Shown here piece by piece: positions 31,255 through 43,200 of a DNA stretch of 64,000 bases. Source of the stretch: Azorinus chamasolen (Eukaryota; Mollusca; Bivalvia; Cardiida; Solecurtidae); NCBI GenBank assembly GCA_963576725.1, contig OY755238.1:29345201-29409200 (forward strand). The letters run 5' to 3'. The notes below the pieces were generated by a model that saw only the letters and a list, made by a program, of their open reading frames with translations, did not search any database and had not been told where the DNA came from. Both the position numbers and the translations under genes were made by a program. Each line of letters opens with the position of its first letter. Position 1 is the first letter of the stretch.

Positions 31255-31785
31255 TGCTACTACTGCTGCTGCTGCTACTAATGATGCTACTATTACTATT
31301 GCTGTTGTTGCTGCAAACAACTACTACTACTACTATTGTTGCTGCTACTGCCTACTGCTACTAGTACTACTATTGCTGATTCTACTGTTCCTACTACTAT
31401 TACTACTACTACTACTACTATTACTGCTGCTGTTGCTACTGATGCTGCTACTAATACTACTGCTACTAATACTACTATTACTACTTTCACTGATGATGTT
31501 GCTGCTACTACTGACACTGCTACAACTACTGATACTACTACTTCTACTACCGCTGCTACTACTACTACTACTTCTACTACTACTACTACTACTACTACTG
31601 CAGCTGCTGCTGTTGCTACTATTACTACTGCTGCTGCTACTTATACTGCTGCTACTGCTGCTATTACTACTACTGGTAGTAGTAGAAGTAGTCGTAGTAG
31701 TAGTTATAGTAGTAGTTGTTGTTGTTGTAGTAGTAGTAGCAGCAGTAGTAGTTGTAATACTAGTAGTTGCTATTATAAAAACAAA
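31255..31785. repeat. Degenerate (CTA/CTG)n triplet array that switches strand
   Basis: About 410 bp of ACT/GCT/TAT triplets. From about 31673 it continues as the complementary triplets (GTAGTAGAAGTAG). The junction ACTACTGGTAGTAG is a natural hairpin tip. Poly-Leu, poly-Thr and poly-Val ORFs here are artefacts of period 3. Confidence 0.9.
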
Positions 31786-32309
31786 TAATCGAATTTATAT
31801 GTATATTGTCATTATTTCTTACATGAATATTCATGGAGTAAATGGGTAAATACAGAATGGATGTGACACAAAAAAGAGGAGATTAAGGTATCGACTGTCT
31901 AACAGACCAGCGACGTATTTTAATTAGTAGCTCTATATCGGCTTTACTTTAAAGTGATTTACTGTAGTTAAACTTATTAAACCCTTATTGAACTGAACAA
32001 AAACGAGTCTGCTAAATTCCTGATCGCATACAATTTCTACTTACTTCTGATTCAGTTTTGTTTTCTTTTTCTAAAACTATTGACAGAGCATCAAGCTGTT
32101 ATAATCCTGTGGAGACGCCGAGTTATTCATTGTTTTACCTGGATTCAAGCTGTTTGTAAATTTCAGACAAGTCGTCCCGGTGGATACGGGTGGAGTCGGA
32201 CTTTATCTTTCAGTACTTAAACAAAAGGAGATAATCGAACAATATTAAATGATAAACTTCATAAAAGTCTTCTCATATTAAAAGTCAGCACTCATGGAAC
32301 TTGTCTTAA

Positions 32310-32537
32310 CCCTTTCCCTGTTCTATATAATATAAATTTAAATATTCATGGTCCAAACAGTAATAATAAAGCATGGATTGTGGAACATTGTAGCCATTTT
32401 AGAAAGTAAAGAAACAGATATATCAAATTCCATTAGCAAACAGAACAGACCCTGATCAGGCGGCTCCTATAGAGCCGTCTGATCTGGGTCTACTCTGTTT
32501 GTAAACACGTGAAAAGGCGTGCATATGAAGGAAATGG
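32310..32537 (-). mobile_element. Family A palindromic MITE (inverted)
   Basis: TTAA at 32306-32309, then CCCTTTCCCTGTTCTATATA. The hairpin GCAAACAGAACAGACCCTGA ... TCTGGGTCTACTCTGTTTGT is centred on CTCCTATAGAG. The right end is TATGAAGGAAATGG. Confidence 0.8.
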
Positions 32538-32699
32538 TCCATTCTTTCCCCGCCAAACTCGCCGAAAAAGAACCAGGGTTTGTTGCAGTGGTCAAATCGT
32601 TGGTTACCTCTATACACAATTTGGTTTTTCGGCGTCTCATCTGGATCCAAACTATGTGACGCACCACTTACGTTTTAGGGACGATTTTAAAGGAAAAGT

Positions 32700-33470
32700 C
32701 AACTCTGAATCTTAAAAAAGACGCCATTAATTGCAGACGAGACTTATTCCACGCCACCACTCCAACCAGCATAAACTTTTGTGCTACTGAGCCAATTGTC
32801 TTTGACTGCAAATATCATTGAAGAGGCCCCAAGGCCGATCCACAGTGTTGGAATTGGATGTCAGCGTATTCTGGGATGGTTTACAATTTATTTCAAGGAG
32901 TTTGAATTGGGATAGTAAAAAGAATATCGCCGTCTACCGAACGGGACGAGTTGTGGCTATTCGCATGCGCGAGTTTGGGTAATATAAAAATTACTCAGTC
33001 AAACTATCACTAACCAATAAGGAGTTTGAATATTAAAGTATTTATAGAAAACGTGGTTGAATTTGAATAATAGGATCAGTTGAATCCAGAATGTCGACAT
33101 TTTAATTCAAATATACATTATTATTTTATCCCAGAACAAAGTGCAATGGTTTTTGCATTCCGTAAAAAAATCGAGTAACGGTCCACTCAGTTTCTATTTC
33201 TAGATTGACCACGAAGTAAATATCTGTATTTACTTCATGGACCTACTCATAAATCGATGGAGCTGAACATATTATTTAGGTCTACGCCATTTCCCATCCC
33301 TTTAAGAGCTTCTTAATCTAATTACATGTACCATGCGAGCAGAATGGAAACATGTACGTTTTATCCATTAATCTTTGCTTACCGACGTTGATTATTATTA
33401 AATCGCGTTTCTCCAGCGGTGGATTTAGTTAATAAAACTGATAAATCAGCAGTCTACCATCGATGGCAGA
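32700..33470. other. Unassigned spacer
   Basis: No gene or intact element recognised. Minor inverted similarity occurs around 33190-33245 (TCCACGAAGTAAAT-like versus ATTTACTTCATGGA). Confidence 0.4.
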
Positions 33471-33476
33471 GTAAAA

Positions 33477-33713
33477 ATACAAAAACGTGTCATGCAGGAA
33501 ACACCACATACAAAAAAAACAGTCGCCCGAACAGCAACACAAGGGAACAGCAAATGTACATAACTATTAAAACAAAGACAAGGATACCTGTAAAAAGTAC
33601 AAAAAATGTGTCATACAGGAAACACCACATACAGAACAAACAGTCGCCCGAACAGCAACACAAGGAAACAGCAAATGTACATAACTATAAAAAAACACAC
33701 CAAGAAACGCACA
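33477..33713. repeat. ~120-bp direct tandem duplication
   Basis: Two near-identical units, about 33477-33596 and 33598-33713, both containing GGAAACACCACATACA and CAGTCGCCCGAACAGCAACA. Confidence 0.85.
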
Positions 33714-33734
33714 AATACAAAACAAACATACAAA

Positions 33735-33835
33735 AAGGGGACGATGGAGGTACCGCCTTGGAACGGTCAGTGACAAAAGTCACTGGGGGTTAAACCGGTT
33801 TATGGGCACCCGACCTCACGCTTATTCCATCTCCA
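33735..33835. repeat. GGGGGTTAAACCGG repeat fragment
   Basis: Contains AAAAGTCACTGGGGGTTAAA then CCGGTTTATGGGCACCCGAC, a low-AT stretch that looks like part of a dispersed repeat; I cannot assign it. Confidence 0.35.
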
Positions 33836-34033
33836 CCCTAAAAGACAAACAGTGTAAATAAACGTATCCCCTCTCCGACTAATCTACAACAACCTCGACG
33901 GCAAATACAGTGGTAAAGTGCATGTATAATGAAAACATTTAAGTGAACAGACTGTATCCACCTATCGATAGTGTACTCAATTTTTGAGCTGCAAACAGAG
34001 TAATTGTAGGAAAGTAATAAAGGGTACGACAAA

Positions 34034-34133
34034 TACCAAAATAGTACAGATATCCGACGTCCTCCTTCCGTTTCTTAAATCCACAAAAACCAAAATAGTA
34101 CAGATATCCGACGTCCTCCTTCCTTTTCTGGAT
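34034..34133. repeat. ~55-bp direct tandem duplication
   Basis: ACCAAAATAGTACAGATATC then CGACGTCCTCCTTCC occurs at about 34034 and about 34089. Confidence 0.85.
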
Positions 34134-34524
34134 TTAAGAGGTCGTCTTCATAGATTACTAAACCTTTCTTATCGGCGTACATGCAAAGAGGCCAGCGTGA
34201 TTGCCAACTGTAAACGGGTTGACAGCCAAACATGCAGTATGGTGTAGTACTAAAGGATCATATCCCTTTTTAATTATTTTTTTAACATATTTGATGAACA
34301 AAGTGAAAAAATGGGTATGTCCAATAATTGTACGAAGTTTGTAAATCACATCACCATAAAATTCAGGATGTGAAATACCGCGTCGTAGAAGTGCCTTGAG
34401 ATTACATTGGTATTGGGTACTTTCGAAAGTAAAATTTAGAGAAAGTTTTTTTCTTAGTTTATGGTATAGATATCCTTGCTTAAGCAGCTTTTCAAGACAA
34501 CTCTTGTAAGATATCTGAACAATG

Positions 34525-34620
34525 TATCAGGTTTATAGCTTAATGCAGGTCTAATAATGAAAGGAGCTTTCAGTATTACTTTAAACCTGCGTTAAGCTGC
34601 CACATGCGTTTCTAGATTTG
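34525..34620. mobile_element. Family G core palindrome
   Basis: AGCTTAATGCAGGTCTAATA and the inverted arm TTACTTTAAACCTGCGTTAA around GAAAGGAGCTTTC. Outer ends not preserved. Confidence 0.65.
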
Positions 34621-34669
34621 CGTTGTGATATATTTTAACTATAAAGCGTATTCTCTACGAAAGCCTTAA

Positions 34670-34818
34670 CCCATTTGCTCCAACGATCCCATATATGGGG
34701 CGTAGACAAACAATGATCAGACGCATCATGCGGCGTCTGATCAGAGTCTACAATGTTTGCTGATAGGAATTTCAATATAAAACAAAACGAAACTGAAAGT
34801 TAAGGGGGCGCAAATGGA
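34670..34818 (+). mobile_element. Family D palindromic MITE, shortened
   Basis: TTAA at 34666-34669, then CCCATTTGCTCCAACGATCC and CATATATGGGGCG. Hairpin CAAACAATGATCAGACGCAT ... GATCAGAGTCTACAATGTTT. Right end GGGGCGCAAATGG. Confidence 0.8.
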
Positions 34819-34819
34819 T

Positions 34820-35510
34820 TTAATTTGCATCAATTTTTCAAAGGCAAACGATGCAGACTTTGATCAGAGGGCTCCCCTTCATCATCGAGATGTCTCGACT
34901 GCTTTAAAGATGTATCCTGCGCAAAGTTCCGCAAATTTAGCGTTTCAAACTGACTTCAGAATCGGAATCTATGTACTTTAACTCGTATTTAACACTAATC
35001 AGTACGGTTAGTATATGGTTGTTTGTGTCGAACAAAAATATAAAAAAGGATTGTTACGGAAACCAACGAAACAGCGTTCGTCATTGACCGGAATCTGTCG
35101 TAAGATTCAAATTTACATACCGGAAATAATTATTCGATGTATATGTAGGTCAACAACCAGTGTCAGCCATTGTACACATGTACATGTTATAACAACATAA
35201 TGAATATTCAAAGCGTTGTTCCGAAATAGAATCGGAGTCATTCAGAACTTGGCCGAAGATGTCTGTAGATTTCCGTAAAAATCCCCGTCTCTAAAAAGGA
35301 GGCTGCTTTTTAATAATTTAGCAGTATTCTGATAGCGATATTATATAGCTGAACTAATAAATCCTATCGAAAAATGGGTTGTAAGCATTATTTTCATTGT
35401 ATGTATACGTGTACAGCTTCTGGTGATAATTGATTAGTACGAAAAATGCGCATAATACATCTTTAACTATCACCACTATATAAACGCTTTCTCACGCCTT
35501 TGCAGTGTTC
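34820..35510. other. Spacer with one hairpin fragment
   Basis: A partial hairpin arm (GCAAACGATGCAGACTTTGA, then TCAGAGGGCTCC) lies at about 34852-34882. Nothing else recognised. Confidence 0.4.
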
Positions 35511-35584
35511 ATCAAGAACAGACAGCTCTATGTCTGAATTTGCCTGATAATATCTGTATGTTTACGTGTCTATGTAGTTGTGTG

Positions 35585-35745
35585 ATGATATCTCTATGTC
35601 TACATGTATGTCCGTCTGTCTGTATATCTTCTTTTCTTACTATCAGGCCGCATGTCTGTCTGTCTGTCTTTCTGTCGGTCCGTGTGTCTGTTTGTTTATA
35701 TGTCTGTCTGTCTCCTTGCATGCATGCAGGTCTGTCTGTCTGTCA
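35585..35745. repeat. (GTCT)n tract
   Basis: Interrupted GTCT tetranucleotides, purest at about 35653-35675 and 35702-35712, like the tracts at 2596 and 20915. Confidence 0.85.
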
Positions 35746-36202
35746 TTATTTAATTGGAATGAATTTTTCCGCCTCGTTTTACTTTATACTGAGCTTTAAG
35801 TATGTCTGTTTGCTTATCTGTCATTATTTCTTTGCAATTAATCTTTCCGTCTCGTTTACTGACCTTTAATTTAGATATCTTATTTTCTAAATGCACCCTA
35901 ATCGAGCAGAAAGGTCATCCGTCAGAAGTAGGTCACTGTGTCTGTAAACAAAAGATGGGAAACAAAGATAGCATATCATTTTCACCCCTTAGCATATTTC
36001 TCTTGATCTGGGGGTTTCAATACAAAAATACAAGTCTCCTACATGTAATAAGGAGAACTGTAATGTTTGCTAATCTTTGTCACGATAAAAAGTGCACATT
36101 CACACCTTTTTGGAATGTTAATATTTTTGATATGCAAACATGCAATTGATATATTCTATACATGTTAGTAACATGGGGAAAACTGATCAATCTACAGGTT
36201 AA

Positions 36203-36444
36203 CCCTTCACTTGCTGAATTTTGAAATACATTTCTCGTTCTTTACCCATGTCCTGTTGTATAATAACATATAACTTCACTGTGTACACGTATTTCGCTGT
36301 GCAATCACTGCTGTGGAGTGTACTGGTTGCACAAACAACTTGTAAATAGTGCAGACCCTGATGAGACAGCTCCTGTAGGATCTGTCTCATCTGGGTTTTC
36401 ACTATTTACAGGTAGGTATATTGACAGGAATAGCAAGCGAAGGG
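36203..36444 (-). mobile_element. Family B palindromic MITE (inverted)
   Basis: TTAA at 36199-36202 and 36445-36448. CCCTTCACTTGCTGAATTTT at the left, GAATAGCAAGCGAAGGG at the right. The hairpin starts GTGCAGACCCTGATGAGACA. Arm polarity is reversed relative to forward copies, as expected for an inverted element. Confidence 0.9.
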
Positions 36445-36474
36445 TTAAGTTTGTATCTACTTACAATTAGAATA

Positions 36475-36693
36475 CAGTGGAACATGTTTAAAGCGGTCAG
36501 TCATTTGTTGGACAAAGGAGTCTTAAAACATGTGGTTGCTTAATGCAGGGCAAACGTAATGCAAGGAAGTTCGTTCCTATACGACATTTCTGTGTTACTT
36601 TTTAACCTGCATAGAGCTACGACCTACGTTACAATCATACCAATAATTATACCTCTTTTTGCCGCTTTTAGCCGCTTATGACAAGTTCAACTG
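36475..36693. mobile_element. TA-flanked CAGT-ended MITE
   Basis: 219 bp with TA at 36473-36474 and 36694-36695. Ends CAGTGGAACATGTTTAAAGC and GCCGCTTATGACAAGTTCAA then CTG. The core is GCTTAATGCAGGGCAAACGT with an inverted partner. Confidence 0.75.
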
Positions 36694-37122
36694 TAAACCA
36701 TTAAACCTATTGAATAATTAAAACTGGCTCCTCCCTCTTTCTGTATATTATTTAAACTAAACATTGTATCAAACTTTATCACTGACAAAATCGATTATAT
36801 AACAAACAGTACAGACCCTGATGGAAGGGATACTTAAGTAGCCATTTGATCTTGGTATACACTGTTTGCAAATGCTTTATTTACTCGATTCCTGCACATT
36901 CAGGGTTATTGGGAAAATTTGTTTTCAATCTGGATTCAACGAGAACTTCGCTGACTTGGCGACAGAATACAATTCAAATAAGTTGACGCCAATGAAAGCA
37001 ATAAATTATGCATGTGATATATGAATGTATTCTAACACCAATGAATGGGAATGTCTGAGTAGACAATCATTTGTTGATAATGCTTATGATATTACACTGT
37101 TCACAGATAGCTGACATGAAGC

Positions 37123-37207
37123 ATGGGATTAGTAGAGTGGACAGTGTGGTCAATTTTGCTCGTTGTTGCTACCAACCCTGAAGTGGCAGCACAGTCTTCC
37201 GGACAAG
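37123..37207 (+). CDS. Cont: Contactin-like exon 1 (signal peptide)
   Basis: Encodes MGLVEWTVWSILLVVATN then PEVAAQSSGQ, a hydrophobic signal peptide with a plausible cleavage after Ala-Ala or nearby. It ends CAAG|GTAAGT in phase 1, which joins exon 2 to make Gly. TTCACAG ending 37107 may be the acceptor of this exon. A second, out-of-frame ATG at 37116 opens a 22-codon overlapping uORF that ends within the exon. Confidence 0.75.
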
Positions 37208-40200
37208 GTAAGTCTGGTTAATAGACTAACTAATCATTTCCCTGTTCTGTGTTTATTTCAGATTTCAATATCTTCTGAATATTTATGAACAACGAAGTTA
37301 TAATGCAATATAGAAGGTGGGAAAATGTAGCCATTTTAGAAACTAAATAAACATATCTCCTAGGAGCCGTCTGATCTGGGTCTTCTATTTTTGCATATGC
37401 GTGAAAATGCGTTCATGAGGGAAAGGGTTAAGATATATTCTATTAATTCGTTATTCAATCGTCAGTTCAATTGTGGTGTGCGCCATTTTCAAACCTATTA
37501 AAATTTGTTTCAAACACTGAGTCTGAGGGACAAACAGTTTCGATCTCAGATCAGATCCCACGTTTAGATGAGATTTCCTTGCGTCAGATACGCTTGCATA
37601 CTACGGATATTGGTGTATTCGGCCAAAAGATATCTGCAGTACATGTAGTTGTCACTTTTTAACCCACTATTTCAAAGACTATTTTTAGATCCAACATCTT
37701 TGAATAAATCTACCGAAAAGGAGCATTCACCAAAGAAAAGGGCACTTTTAGAATTCTATAGTTTTTAAACTATATGGAACTCGTATGGAGCAAATGCTCA
37801 ACTTATCATAATGGTTTCAAGACGTGACTTTTTCAGAGGCGTCACAAGGTGTCAACATACGGGAATGGGCCAGGATATTCCACAAGCACCTATTACATGT
37901 ACATATGATTAACACCCGTGAAAACATCTGGAATACATTAACCCATATTGAGCAGATACGGACGTTAATCAACACAAACAAACAAACAAACATCAACCCT
38001 ACATCTGATGAAAGTTGATATAAGAATTGATGTATTCAAAAATATACATGAACTGAATATGATAATTGTATTGTGAAGAAGTGGTTACCTTAACCCTTCG
38101 TTTGCTGTTCACGTCAATATACCTACCCGTAAATAGTGAAGACCCAGATGAGACAGCTCCTGTGTCTCATCTGGGTCTGCACTATTTACAAGTTGATTGT
38201 GCAACCAAAGCTCTCCAGAGCAGTGATATACTAGTGAAGATATATGTAATTATACAACAGGGCATGGGTAAAGAACGAGAAATGTATTTTTAAAATTCAG
38301 CAAGAGAAGGGTTAATATAAACAAACAGAGCAGACCATGACCAAACGTTTCCAACATGAGTCCTCTGACTTAGGTATACTTGGTTGCAAATGCGTTCACA
38401 TGCGTCTCTTTTGGATAAATGATAAATGTATCTATATTAAAATATTGATATACAACCAGTGTAATAGTTCATGTACTGTACTAAATCTATCCCTCATATA
38501 AAAGGGTTTTCAAGCTTTTGTAAATAAAATAGACCTAGATGAGACGGATCCTGTATGTATAGACTGTAGAACCCTTGAGTAGAACCCTTTACAGTGTGTT
38601 TAACCCATTTGTTCCCAGTGGATTCTTCCATGCATACATGTATATATATATATATTGGATTAGTCCATTTATTTTTATCTAAGGGATGTCTGGTCTAAAT
38701 TTTTATTTTTGTTTTGTTTTATATTGAATTACCTCTCAGCAAACAGTGTAGACTCTGATCAGACGCCGCATTATGCGGCGTCTGATCAGAGTCTACACTG
38801 TTTGCCAACGTCCAATATATGGGACTGTGGGAGCAAATGGGTTAACGTAAGTGTTGCTCTAATCAAAATCAGGACATTCTATGCCAATAATTCGATAGCT
38901 TAACGCAGAACTACTGTACATAACTACACCTCTAAGAGCAAAAGTAGCAATGATGTTTTTAACCCATTTGCTACCAGTGGATACTTCCTTTATTATATAT
39001 TGGATTAGTCCATTGTTTTATCTAAGGGGAGCCTGGCCTAAATTTTCATTTTCGTTCTGTTTTATATTGAAATTCCTATCAGCAAACAGTGTAGACTCTG
39101 ACCAGGCGCCGCATAAAGAGTCTACACTGATTGCCTACGTCATATATATGGGATCGTGCGTGCAAATTGGTTAAACAGATTGGATCTAGATGAGACGCCG
39201 GGTAATTCGGCGTCACATCAGGATCCAAACTGTTTGCGGTTGTAAATTTAAAAATAAAATTGATGAAAACATTGTTTGTTATAATTAAAGAAGGGGACAC
39301 TTTTGCTAAGGCTTATAGATACTACAGAATTCAGTCACATTACTTTTGCGCTGAACTCTTGCACTGTACTTGTGTGAGGAGTCAAGCAAAACTGCCCTGT
39401 TATCGAAATATGATTAGATACAAACACATATTTGCAAATACCGGTCGTTAGAGTAGTTCAAATATTTAAAATTCACTGAATACCTTTACAATGAACCGAA
39501 ACTATTTAAGTTTTAAAATGAACCAAATGACCACCAATATGTGAATACCGATTTAAAAACTAAGTTCGTATTACATGTAACGCTTTTTTATGTTTTTACA
39601 AACAGTGTTGACTCTGGTCCAACGCCATCTGATCAGGGTCTGCACTGTTTGCATATGAAATCATGATAGAGCTGACTTTGTGTCGTTTCTACCAATACTG
39701 AAATTTTATGTGTGCATATCGAGGGATTGGTGCAAAACTATTCTAACTCCTTCACTTTGTGAAGGAGTTAGAATAGTTTTACACCAAGCCCTCGATATGC
39801 TATTACATGTATAAACATTCATGTAATAAATATTCTTAATATCATTATTTCTTACATGAAAATTTATCAGAGTTAACCATTCTCGTGTTGTGCAATGGGA
39901 GTCTACTATTTCCATATCATTATGTCTTACATATATAGTAAAACATCGATTATTCGAATTTTCTGTATGGAAGAATTTTCGACCCTTTTAGGCAGGTGGC
40001 TGCTTAATGCGTGGTGAAAGTAATGCAGAAAGCTCCTAGAGGAGGAGCTTTCTGCATTACTTTCACCATGCATTAAGTTGCCACCTGTCTTAAAGATCGA
40101 TAATAATACGTATTTTCGTGTTCGAATAATCGATATTTTACTGTATATGAATATTCATTGAGTAAAGGGTTACTTAAATTCAGAATCTGTAATGTAAGAT

Positions 40201-43200
40201 CTGCAGCTGTACGTCCAAATTGTAAACGTGACGTTCCCACTGACCATACTCGTACACTAGTTCTGTAGTCGGGATCTACAATGTTCTGTTATACTAATAA
40301 TTACCAGAACTTTTCACCAGCATACATGTATAATTATAATTATGTATTTGACAGGATCCTCTCAGAATCGCGAATGAAACATTCCATATTTCAGTTTGGA
40401 TGCGTTTATCGTATAAAATACAAACCCCTCTATAGAAATAATAATGTATGCTCAAATGTTGAACTGTTTCATGTTGGCTACGTCCAATCCGATTAACATG
40501 GTTTGGTACATGTAGTTTGCACCGAGGTAAACAACTTTTCTTGTTCACAATGCCAGTATAAAAATTTACTATTTGATAAACATGACGGTATTTACCATTT
40601 CATTCATATTTATAAACGCTGTTTTCACGCATTCGCAAACAGAGTAGACCCAGATCAAACGGCTCCTATAGGAGCAGTCTGATTAGGATCGGCTCTCTTT
40701 GCTAAAATAATAATTTTTGATATATCTGTTTCTTTAGTTTCTAAAATGGCTACACCCTTCCACCTTCCATATTTCATTATAACTATGTTGTCCATGAATA
40801 TTCAGTAGGTATTGAAATTTGGACTACATATATAATAAGGAATGGGTTAATATTCGTGAGGTAATGATTCAATATATATGTACTTTCATTTGTAACCGAA
40901 GGATGAAAAATAAGTATCAAATTACACTGCGTAATATAGGAATAGTAAATCGAAACAAGACAGAAGCTTATTACAGTGTTCCCTCCCTACAACGGCCCTC
41001 TCAATAACGATTCCCTCCTTACAACAACGCATGTCACTGTTTCCGAAACAACAAGGCTCCAGAAACAACTTTTTCCTTCGTATTTTCTTTATGCCTCCAT
41101 CAAACCCTTTGTTGTGACCACTCTTTAGAATCGTCACAAAGTAACGATTCTAAAGAGTGGTCACAACGTAGGGTTTGATGGAGGCATAACGGTTTTAGTT
41201 CTCGAAATACACCTTATCTGGGGATCTGCAAACAAGCTAATTATGTTTGATTTCCCCTCCCTATAACAGCTCCCTCTGAACAACACATACAATCTTCGTA
41301 TCCCAAAGGGTGTCGTTGTAGAGAGGGAGCACTGTAGATGTAGCTGCCTTAGACGAGATACATTACCTTCAGGAAGTTACATTTCAAAATAGAACCACCA
41401 CATATCACAAACAAACACGCGCGCACGCAAACGAGTACGCGCACGCAAGCATGTACGAATGCATGCACACATACAATGATAAAAAATAAATCTAACTTAT
41501 CATCTATGTAACTGACTGACTGAATGAATGCATGGATTATCAAATGAACGTATAGATGAATGAATGATGAATGAATGAATGACTGAATGAATGAACGAAT
41601 GAACAAATGAACGAATGAATGAATGATTTTTTATCAAATAAATATAAAGTAAAAAGAAACATATAAACAAAAATAAGAAACAAAAGGTATTATAATACTT
41701 CCGTATTTACTATGATATGAACTAATCGGCCGTTCCGCTAAACTCGGAAATATATGCAATTAATCTGACCTTATAAATAGGAAGCCCCATTTTGAGTTCC
41801 AGATTGTGATTTTCAAGGGTAAAATTTGCATTATCTTTGCTCAAATAATTATAAGGCCTAAGGGTATCACCGTTTATCCATTTATCCTACGAGATAAAAT
41901 CAAAACAATCAAAACAAGGCTGGGGGTCATTTCTGTTATGATTCGAAGTACCTCGCTGGTACATTAATTATATATACACATTTCCCGTACTGCGACTTCA
42001 TACTGAATGTAAACAAAACAACCTGTCAATATTGCTTCCAAGGTGATTTAATGGAATTCTCTAGTTGATGTTTAAACCGTAGACTGTTATAAACATTATC
42101 CGTATTTAACCCTTTCCCTGTTCTACGTTTATTCCAAATTTCAATACCTACTGAATATTCATGGGGAAACAAGTTCCAACGAATCAAGGAAGGTAGACCA
42201 TTGTAGCCGTTTTAGAAAGTAAAGAAACAGAACTTTCAAATTCCTATACGGGCCGTCTGATACATATTTCTCACATACCTTCCCTTATCTCCGAGTTAGA
42301 ACAACAGGTTAAGATTTCCTTATCTGTAACACGTGTAAGATCACTTTAGAACGTATGACGTCATATATGACGTCAAGCCATGGAAACCTATGTTTACATG
42401 TCATTTAAACAGCGAAAATACACTTTTTTGATATGTGAGAAAAAGAATCTGATGCTCGTTGTCTTTTAAGATCACATGTTCCTAAACTCACCAAGAAAAT
42501 GTTATTAAGCTCGCCAAGGCTCGCTTAATGACATTTTCTAAGGCTCGTTTAGGAACATGTGATCTTAAAAGACAACTCGCAACAGATCCTCTATATATGT
42601 CTTCCCTGTTTGCAGATGCGTGAACATTCGTTTGTATGAAGGATAGGGCTTAACCTTGAAAATTGATGTAAGAAATAATGACGTCATGTACATTGTATAT
42701 TGATTAAGTGATTTTTTTACAATTACACCTGGGTCCATGCTTATAAAACTTTCAGTTGAGTCTGAGTTCGTTCTCAAGTTTTAGATTGGTCAGATTTTAG
42801 CCTTTGGCTCAAATCTGACCAATCAAAAGCTTGAGAACTCAAATCCGACCAATCAAAGCATGGACCCTGAAGCAGGAACATTTTACCATGATAGATACTG
42901 TAGAATCAGGTCTATATCATTTCATAAGCAAACAGAGACCATGATCAAACGTATACTACAGGAGCCGTCTGATCTACGTCTACTTGGTTTGCAAAGGCGT
43001 AGAAAGGGTTACATTTCAAGTTGTTACAGTGGTATCTTACTTCGGTTTGTTTAAGCGGTTGAGTAACTCCTGTGCCTTGTAAATAATTATTAACCCTTCG
43101 CTTGCTATTCGCGTCAATATACCTACCTGTAAATAGTGAAGACCCAGATGAGACAGCTCCTGCAGGAGCTGTCTCATCAGGGTCTGCACTATTTACAAGT

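Noticed and set aside
30962..31849. 295-residue Leu/Val-rich ORF resembling a membrane protein
   Set aside because: A period-3 simple repeat keeps all frames open; no real hydrophobic domain pattern.
33419..33793. 124-residue ORF rich in Lys, Thr and Asn
   Set aside because: Created by a 120-bp tandem duplication of A-rich sequence.
34710..34760. CRISPR-like or rho-independent-terminator-like hairpins
   Set aside because: The many perfect palindromes look like bacterial terminators, but the DNA is clearly eukaryotic, there are no spacer arrays, and the hairpins lie inside TTAA-flanked elements.
38709..38903. ORFs with SANSVDSDQTPHYAASDQSLHC (also 44231-44542, 54596-54787)
   Set aside because: Translations of family D palindromes; not proteins.
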